Origin: RGIG3009 sp964490085
GTDB lineage: Bacteria > Bacillota > Clostridia > Oscillospirales > Acutalibacteraceae
Assembly (NCBI GenBank): GCA_964490085.1
Contig: CAZBAO010000018.1
Location: forward strand, 1-19,497
DNA: 19,497 bases
Direction of reading: 5' to 3'
Translations under genes and position numbers: made by a program
Notes under the pieces: model-generated
The model's input: the letters and a program-made list of their open reading frames with translations, nothing else
Database searches by the model: none
Told to the model about the DNA's origin: nothing
Part shown: piece by piece, positions 15,771 through 19,497 of the stretch
How positions within the stretch are numbered: position 1 is the stretch's first letter
How the letters are laid out: every line of letters starts with the position of its first letter

Positions 15771-16694
15771 ATGAGGACAAGATACGGCAGAGTTGTGATC
15801 CTGCTTTGCGTCATTGCTATCGTTTCATTGGCAATAACTGCGGCTTTCGGTGTGAAGACACCTCGAAAGCAGGAGGGATTATCCGTTGTTGCCAGTTTTT
15901 ATCCCTTGTATACCGCGGCGCTGAACGTCGTCGGCTCGTGTGACGGCGTTACGGTCTCCTGCCTTACGCGACCCACGGCCGGTTGCTTGCACGATTACCA
16001 GTTATCTCCCTCCGAACGCGCGGCGCTCGGTGATGCAGACGTGCTGATCGAAAACGGTGCCGGTATGGAATCGTTTTTGGAAACGGTTTCGGAAACATTG
16101 CCGGAGCTGACCGTGATCGATACCTCGGCCGACATGGAGTTGCTTTTCTGTGAAGAGCATGACCACGGCCACGACCATGAGCACGGTGTTAATGCGCATT
16201 TGTGGGTAGAGCCTTCTCGCTATGCCGAGCAGGTGCGGCAATTGCGTGACGGCTTGTGCGCGGCTGACCCTGCACGTAAAAACGAATATATCGCGAACGC
16301 GGAGGCGTATCTGCAAAAGATCGCCGTACTGGAGCAGGAGCTTGAAGAGGCGGTTTTGCCCTTTACCCATGCGCTGTTGTTCCATGATTCCATGGCGTAC
16401 GTGGCGGATGCGTTGCAGCTTGATACCGTCGGGACGATCCTGCTTGGTGAGGATCGCGCCGCTTCGGCCGCCGAGCTTGCGGAGATCGCAGATGCGCTTA
16501 ACGGCAAAGCGGTCTTGTTTTTATACGACGATCAGTACACGGCAATGTACGAATCCCTCATCGGATATGCCGACGAGGCGGCGATCGTTCGGTGGAATGT
16601 TGCCGTACAGCCTCAAAGCGGTGTAGCGGCGGAGGATGCGTGGCTGGTTGCCATGCGGCAAAATATAGACGCGTTAAAGGAGGCGGCGGCATGA
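15771..16694 (+). CDS. znuA: Zinc/manganese ABC transporter substrate-binding protein
   Basis: This 307-residue cluster A-I metal-binding protein should capture Zn(II) (or Mn(II)) outside the membrane and deliver it to ZnuB. Residues 7-27 form a hydrophobic export signal or anchor. Likely metal ligands are His74 (GCLHDYQLSP), His143 (NAHLW), His205 (FHDSMAY) and an Asp at 253/254 (LYDDQYT). A His/Asp-rich loop (EEHDHGHDHEHG, 128-139) is the hallmark of zinc-type members. No proper lipobox is visible: the only early Cys (13) is preceded by Leu, not Gly/Ala/Ser, so it may be tethered by an uncleaved signal segment. ATG 15771 follows GGGGGAG; in-frame sequence further upstream covers the promoter and is excluded. 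Confidence 0.9.
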   Translation: MRTRYGRVVILLCVIAIVSLAITAAFGVKTPRKQEGLSVVASFYPLYTAALNVVGSCDGVTVSCLTRPTAGCLHDYQLSPSERAALGDADVLIENGAGMESFLETVSETLPELTVIDTSADMELLFCEEHDHGHDHEHGVNAHLWVEPSRYAEQVRQLRDGLCAADPARKNEYIANAEAYLQKIAVLEQELEEAVLPFTHALLFHDSMAYVADALQLDTVGTILLGEDRAASAAELAEIADALNGKAVLFLYDDQYTAMYESLIGYADEAAIVRWNVAVQPQSGVAAEDAWLVAMRQNIDALKEAAA

Positions 16695-17428
16695 GTTCGT
16701 GTGGATTGCATTGCTTGAAGATCTCACATATCGGCGTGCAGACAGACGGGCAGACGCTGTTGAAGGACGTCAATTTACACGTCCACTGCGGACAGCTTAC
16801 CGCGATCATCGGGCGCAACGGTGCCGGAAAAAGTACGTTGCTCAAGGCCATCTTAGGAGAGATCCCGCATACCGGCAGTGTGGAGTTTTCCGGTCATAAC
16901 GGTACGCCGATGTCGGGAGGAAAGCCGCGGATCGGGTATGTGCCGCAATCGCTGTCGATCGACCGCAATACGCCGGCATCGGTGTACGATATGCTGCTGT
17001 CGCTGACTGGCCGTTATCCGGCGTTTCTTCCCAAGCGTCGAAAGACCGCAGAGCAGTTTTGTGCGCATTTGGAACGATTTCATGCGGCCGATCTGCTGGA
17101 TCAGCCGATCGGACGGTTATCCGGCGGTGAGCTGCAGCGGGTACTGCTCGCGGCGGCAATCCTGCCGACACCGGATCTGTTGATTCTGGACGAGCCGGTT
17201 TCCGGCGTGGATCACAGCGGCCTTGCGGAATTTTACGAGTTGCTGCATCAGCTGAAAGAACAAGAGGACATGGTGATCCTGCTCGTGTCCCACGATCTGG
17301 CTTATGTTCGTGAACACGCCGACAAGGTCGTACTGCTGGACAAGACGGTACAAGCCTTCGGAACGCCCCAAGAGGTGTTCCGAACCGAGGCATTTCGCAA
17401 CGCTTTTGCAGGAGGTGATGCGGTATGA
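16691..17428 (+). CDS. znuC: Zinc/manganese ABC transporter ATP-binding protein
   Basis: The 245-residue ABC ATPase has all motifs: Walker A GRNGAGKST (41-49), Q-loop Gln86 (YVPQSLS), signature LSGGELQRV (143-151), Walker B LLILDEP (163-169), and switch His201 (VSHD). It energises metal uptake through ZnuB. The ATG overlaps the znuA stop as ATGA, and AAAGGAGG is 8 nt upstream, which decides this start over longer in-frame extensions. It sits between its binding protein and permease genes, so metal specificity follows theirs. Confidence 0.93.
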   Translation: MSSCGLHCLKISHIGVQTDGQTLLKDVNLHVHCGQLTAIIGRNGAGKSTLLKAILGEIPHTGSVEFSGHNGTPMSGGKPRIGYVPQSLSIDRNTPASVYDMLLSLTGRYPAFLPKRRKTAEQFCAHLERFHAADLLDQPIGRLSGGELQRVLLAAAILPTPDLLILDEPVSGVDHSGLAEFYELLHQLKEQEDMVILLVSHDLAYVREHADKVVLLDKTVQAFGTPQEVFRTEAFRNAFAGGDAV

Positions 17429-18243
17429 TCGAAGCGATCGGTGAGATGTTCACCTACGATTTTATGCGTCGCGCACTGTTCGGTGTGCTGCTGATGATGC
17501 CGCTGTTTTCCTTGCTCGGCACGCTGGTGGTCAACAACGGGATGGCGTTTTTCTCGGACGCGCTCGGTCATTCCGCTTTGACGGGGGCGGCGATCGGCAT
17601 GTTGTTCGGTCTCGCTGATCCGAGTCCGGTCATGCTGGTCTTTGCGATCCTTTTTGCACTGCTGATGAACGCGATTCGTCGTTCGCGCTTGTCCTCCACC
17701 GACACGGTCATCAGCGTGTTTGCTTCCTCCGGACTGGCACTTGGTCTGGTGCTGTTTTCGAAAAACAGCAGCTTTTCGGGGTATCAAAGTCTGCTGATCG
17801 GTGACGTTTTATCCATTACCGATACGCAGCTGTGGATATTGGCGGGGACCTTGCTTGCCGTCGTGATCGTTTGGGTGTTGTGCTTTAACGGATTCTTTTC
17901 CGTGGCGCTCAGTCCGTCGCTTGCGCACAGCAAGGGGTTGCCCACAAAGTGGCTTGACAACCTGTTCGTTGTGGTACTGGCGGTCGTGGTCATGCTGTCG
18001 GTGCGCTTAGTGGGGCTGCTGCTCATCAATGCGATGCTGATCCTGCCTGCCGCGGCGGCGCGAAACATCGCGCGCGGATTGCGCAGCTATGTGCTGCTTT
18101 CGCTGACCTTTTCGCTGTTTTCGGGCCTTCTCGGACTGACGCTGTCGTATCTGAATGCGATCGCTACCGGCCCGACGATCGTGCTCGTTAGTGCGGCGGT
18201 GTTCTTCGGAACCTTTTTCATTGCTCGCCGCGAAAAAGCATAA
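17425..18243 (+). CDS. znuB: Zinc/manganese ABC transporter permease (ABC-3 family)
   Basis: The 272-residue integral membrane protein has about eight hydrophobic stretches (roughly 18-36, 49-64, 68-84, 94-111, 135-155, 178-205, 222-242, 248-266). The ABC-3 family motifs are visible: SDALGHSALTGAAIG (44-58), the charged loop RRSRLSSTDTVI (85-96), and RLVGLLLINAMLILPAA near 194-210. It forms the transmembrane channel for the metal handed over by ZnuA. The ATG overlaps the znuC stop (ATGA) with AGGAGGTGA in front. The operon ends in a terminator immediately after. Confidence 0.93.
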   Translation: MIEAIGEMFTYDFMRRALFGVLLMMPLFSLLGTLVVNNGMAFFSDALGHSALTGAAIGMLFGLADPSPVMLVFAILFALLMNAIRRSRLSSTDTVISVFASSGLALGLVLFSKNSSFSGYQSLLIGDVLSITDTQLWILAGTLLAVVIVWVLCFNGFFSVALSPSLAHSKGLPTKWLDNLFVVVLAVVVMLSVRLVGLLLINAMLILPAAAARNIARGLRSYVLLSLTFSLFSGLLGLTLSYLNAIATGPTIVLVSAAVFFGTFFIARREKA

Positions 18244-18249
18244 AAACAA

Positions 18250-18279
18250 CGCCCGCTGCCACTGCAGCGGGCGCTTTCA
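18250..18279. terminator. Bidirectional intrinsic terminator between znuB and corC
   Basis: A perfect 10-bp GC-rich stem (18250-18259 with 18264-18273) has a CACT loop. The + strand tail is CTTTCATTATT; the - strand tail is TTGTTTTTA, the stronger of the two. It lies between the converging stop codons. Confidence 0.85.
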
Positions 18280-19149
18280 TTATTCTTCGGATGCGGGTTC
18301 TTGCTTGACGATATGCACCAAGTCGATGCGGCGTTCGTCCATTTTGAGAACGGTCAATTCGACGCTTTCAAAAAGAACGGTTGCGTGCTCCTCTTCGGTG
18401 GGGATACGCCCTAACTGATCAATAAGGAAGCCGGCAAGGGTATCGTAATCGCCCTCCGGAAAGTCTACGCCCAGCAGTTCACCGACTTCGTCGATCGCCA
18501 TCGAGCCGTCCACCTCAAAGGTGTTGTCACCGGTCTGCTTGACTTCTTCTTCCTCGTTGTCGTATTCGTCCTGAATACTGCCCACGATGGATTCCAGCAG
18601 ATCCTCCATCGACACGATGCCGGCGAGGCCGCCGTACTCATCTACCGCCATGGCGAGCTGAATGTGTTTTTCGGTCATTTCCGCGAACAGATCGTCACAG
18701 CGCTTGGAGCCGGGCACGAAATGTGCCTTGTGCATCAGTGAGCGGAGGGTGAGATCTTCGGGAAGCGGCTTACCCACATACGGGAGCAGATCCTTGATAT
18801 GCAGGATACCGATCACGTGGTCGATGTCTTCTTCGTAGATCGGCACGCGGGAGAACCCTTTTTCGATACTGATCGCCAGAGCGTCCTGCACCGAATCCTC
18901 CACATCGACGGCTTCAACGTCGGTGCGAGGGGTCATGATATCCTCCGCGGTCATTTCACTGAACTCAAAGATGTTGTTGATCATATCCTTCTGGGATTCC
19001 TCAATGACACCTTTTTCTTCGCCGGCATCCACCAGTTCACGGATATCCTCCTCCGTGACATTGCGGCGGCGGGTGACCAGACGGGACATCGCTTTCCAAA
19101 AGATAGACGGAGCGTTTGATAAATTACCGTCAGACGCAGGGTCAGACAT
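18280..19149 (-). CDS. CorC/HlyC-type CBS-domain protein lacking DUF21
   Basis: The 289-residue protein carries two CBS domains (about 73-125, starting MTPRTDVEAV, and 138-190, with AVDEYGGLAGIVSMEDLLE) and a C-terminal CorC_HlyC transporter-associated domain (about 205-283). There is no N-terminal DUF21 membrane domain, so it resembles E. coli CorC (292 residues) more than the ~420-residue membrane forms common in Firmicutes. The family is linked to magnesium/cobalt efflux and sometimes annotated as hemolysin, a label not supported here. CBS pairs usually bind adenine nucleotides. AAGGAG precedes the ATG by 12 nt, a little long. The proximity to znuACB is convergent, not operonic. Confidence 0.88.
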   Translation of the reverse strand: MSDPASDGNLSNAPSIFWKAMSRLVTRRRNVTEEDIRELVDAGEEKGVIEESQKDMINNIFEFSEMTAEDIMTPRTDVEAVDVEDSVQDALAISIEKGFSRVPIYEEDIDHVIGILHIKDLLPYVGKPLPEDLTLRSLMHKAHFVPGSKRCDDLFAEMTEKHIQLAMAVDEYGGLAGIVSMEDLLESIVGSIQDEYDNEEEEVKQTGDNTFEVDGSMAIDEVGELLGVDFPEGDYDTLAGFLIDQLGRIPTEEEHATVLFESVELTVLKMDERRIDLVHIVKQEPASEE

Positions 19150-19189
19150 GGTTTGTTATTTCTCCTTTCGAAATTGTCTATACGACCAC

Positions 19190-19218
19190 ACTATACCTCA
19201 TTGACGGCGATTTGTCAA
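19190..19218 (-). promoter_or_regulatory. Sigma-A promoter of the CorC-type gene
   Basis: Read on the - strand: -35 TTGACA (19218-19213), 17-nt spacer, -10 TATAGT (19195-19190). The predicted leader is about 35 nt. Confidence 0.82.
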
Positions 19219-19255
19219 ATTTTCGCCCGTAAATCGGAAAAATATTTACAAATCG

Positions 19256-19273
19256 TTGTTAATTTTTTGTCAA
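19256..19273. promoter_or_regulatory. Rex-like half-palindrome upstream of nifJ
   Basis: TTGTTAA-TTTT-TTGTCAA matches the clostridial Rex consensus (TTGTTAA-N4-TTAACAA) perfectly in the left half and at 5 of 7 positions in the right. It ends 18 bp before the nifJ -35 box. Redox control of a pyruvate oxidoreductase by Rex would make sense, but the region is AT-rich and the match may be chance. Confidence 0.3.
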
Positions 19274-19291
19274 AAAATCCGCCGCTATCCC

Positions 19292-19320
19292 TTTACACTG
19301 GTAAAAATTTGTGTTATGAT
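19292..19320 (+). promoter_or_regulatory. Sigma-A promoter of nifJ
   Basis: -35 TTTACA (19292-19297), 17-nt spacer, -10 TATGAT (19315-19320) with an extended TGT directly before it. The leader would be about 45 nt. Confidence 0.82.
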
Positions 19321-19373
19321 ATGCGGTGGTGTGTATAGATCCTTATTTATTATCCTAAAGGGAGGAAATATTC

Positions 19374-19497
19374 ATGGCAAGAAAATTCAAAACCATGGAC
19401 GGTAACAACGCCGCGGCGCACGTATCCTATGCGTTCACCGAGGTTGCGGGTATCTACCCGATCACCCCGTCCAGCCCGATGGCCGACTACGTTGACC
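19374..19497 (+). CDS. nifJ: Pyruvate:ferredoxin (flavodoxin) oxidoreductase, 5' end only
   Basis: Only 41 codons are in the window; the gene runs off the end. The N terminus reads MARKFKTMDGNNAAAHVSYA and continues into YPITPSSPMADYVD, the characteristic start of the pyrimidine-binding domain of the single-chain PFOR/NifJ (about 1170 residues in full). YPITPSSPMA is the conserved substrate-loop motif. The enzyme decarboxylates pyruvate to acetyl-CoA and reduces ferredoxin, central to anaerobic fermentation, and supports the anaerobe assignment. The start is fixed by AAAGGGAGGAAA at 19357-19368. It shares its upstream region with the divergent CorC-type gene. Confidence 0.9.
   Translation, partial: MARKFKTMDGNNAAAHVSYAFTEVAGIYPITPSSPMADYVD

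Overview
The window looks like a moderately GC-rich chromosomal segment from a Gram-positive obligate anaerobe, most likely a gut-type member of the Clostridia (Oscillospiraceae/Ruminococcaceae-like). The evidence is the T-box leader, strong AGGAGG-type ribosome binding sites, sigma-A promoters with 17-nt spacers, a ricT-holB neighbourhood as in Firmicutes, and the start of a pyruvate:ferredoxin oxidoreductase gene. This placement is inferred from content, not from a search. I see no mobile element, CRISPR array, tRNA or rRNA.

Region 1 (1-12386, + strand) is a complete branched-chain amino acid operon entered through the 3' end of a T-box riboswitch (the specifier loop lies upstream of the window). 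The order is ilvA, ridA, leuA, leuC, leuD, leuB, ilvB, ilvN, ilvC, ilvD, then an uncharacterised DUF815-type AAA ATPase whose start overlaps the ilvD stop. A perfect-stem terminator follows. IlvA makes 2-oxobutanoate and RidA cleans up its reactive enamine/imine intermediates. IlvBN, IlvC and IlvD form the shared isoleucine/valine branch, and LeuA, LeuCD and LeuB extend 2-oxoisovalerate towards leucine. No branched-chain aminotransferase is present here. Spacing is tight (4-bp overlap up to 17 bp), except for the 66-bp ilvC-ilvD gap, which carries a 12-bp perfect hairpin.

Region 2 (12393-15545, - strand) is a housekeeping cluster transcribed holB, ricT, rmuC (clamp-loader delta', RNase Y-associated Fe-S protein, RmuC recombination-limiting protein). 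It starts from a clear sigma-A promoter.

Region 3 (15697-18276, + strand) is a zinc/manganese-type ABC uptake operon, znuA-znuC-znuB, with 4-bp ATGA overlaps. A 7-bp inverted repeat sits across the -10 and start region and is a candidate metalloregulator operator. The 150 bp between the holB and znu promoters is non-coding and contains a 12-bp palindrome; it may be a dispersed intergenic repeat.

Region 4 (18280-19497) holds a DUF21-less CorC-type CBS protein on the - strand and, divergently, the first 41 codons of nifJ. Two strong back-to-back promoters and a Rex-like half-palindrome lie between them.

Most of the window is ordinary, well-known metabolism. The points most worth a second look are the DUF815 ATPase coupled to ilvD, the unusual cofactor loop in IlvC, the candidate znu operator and the ilvC-ilvD hairpin. 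I found no convincing new multi-gene system.
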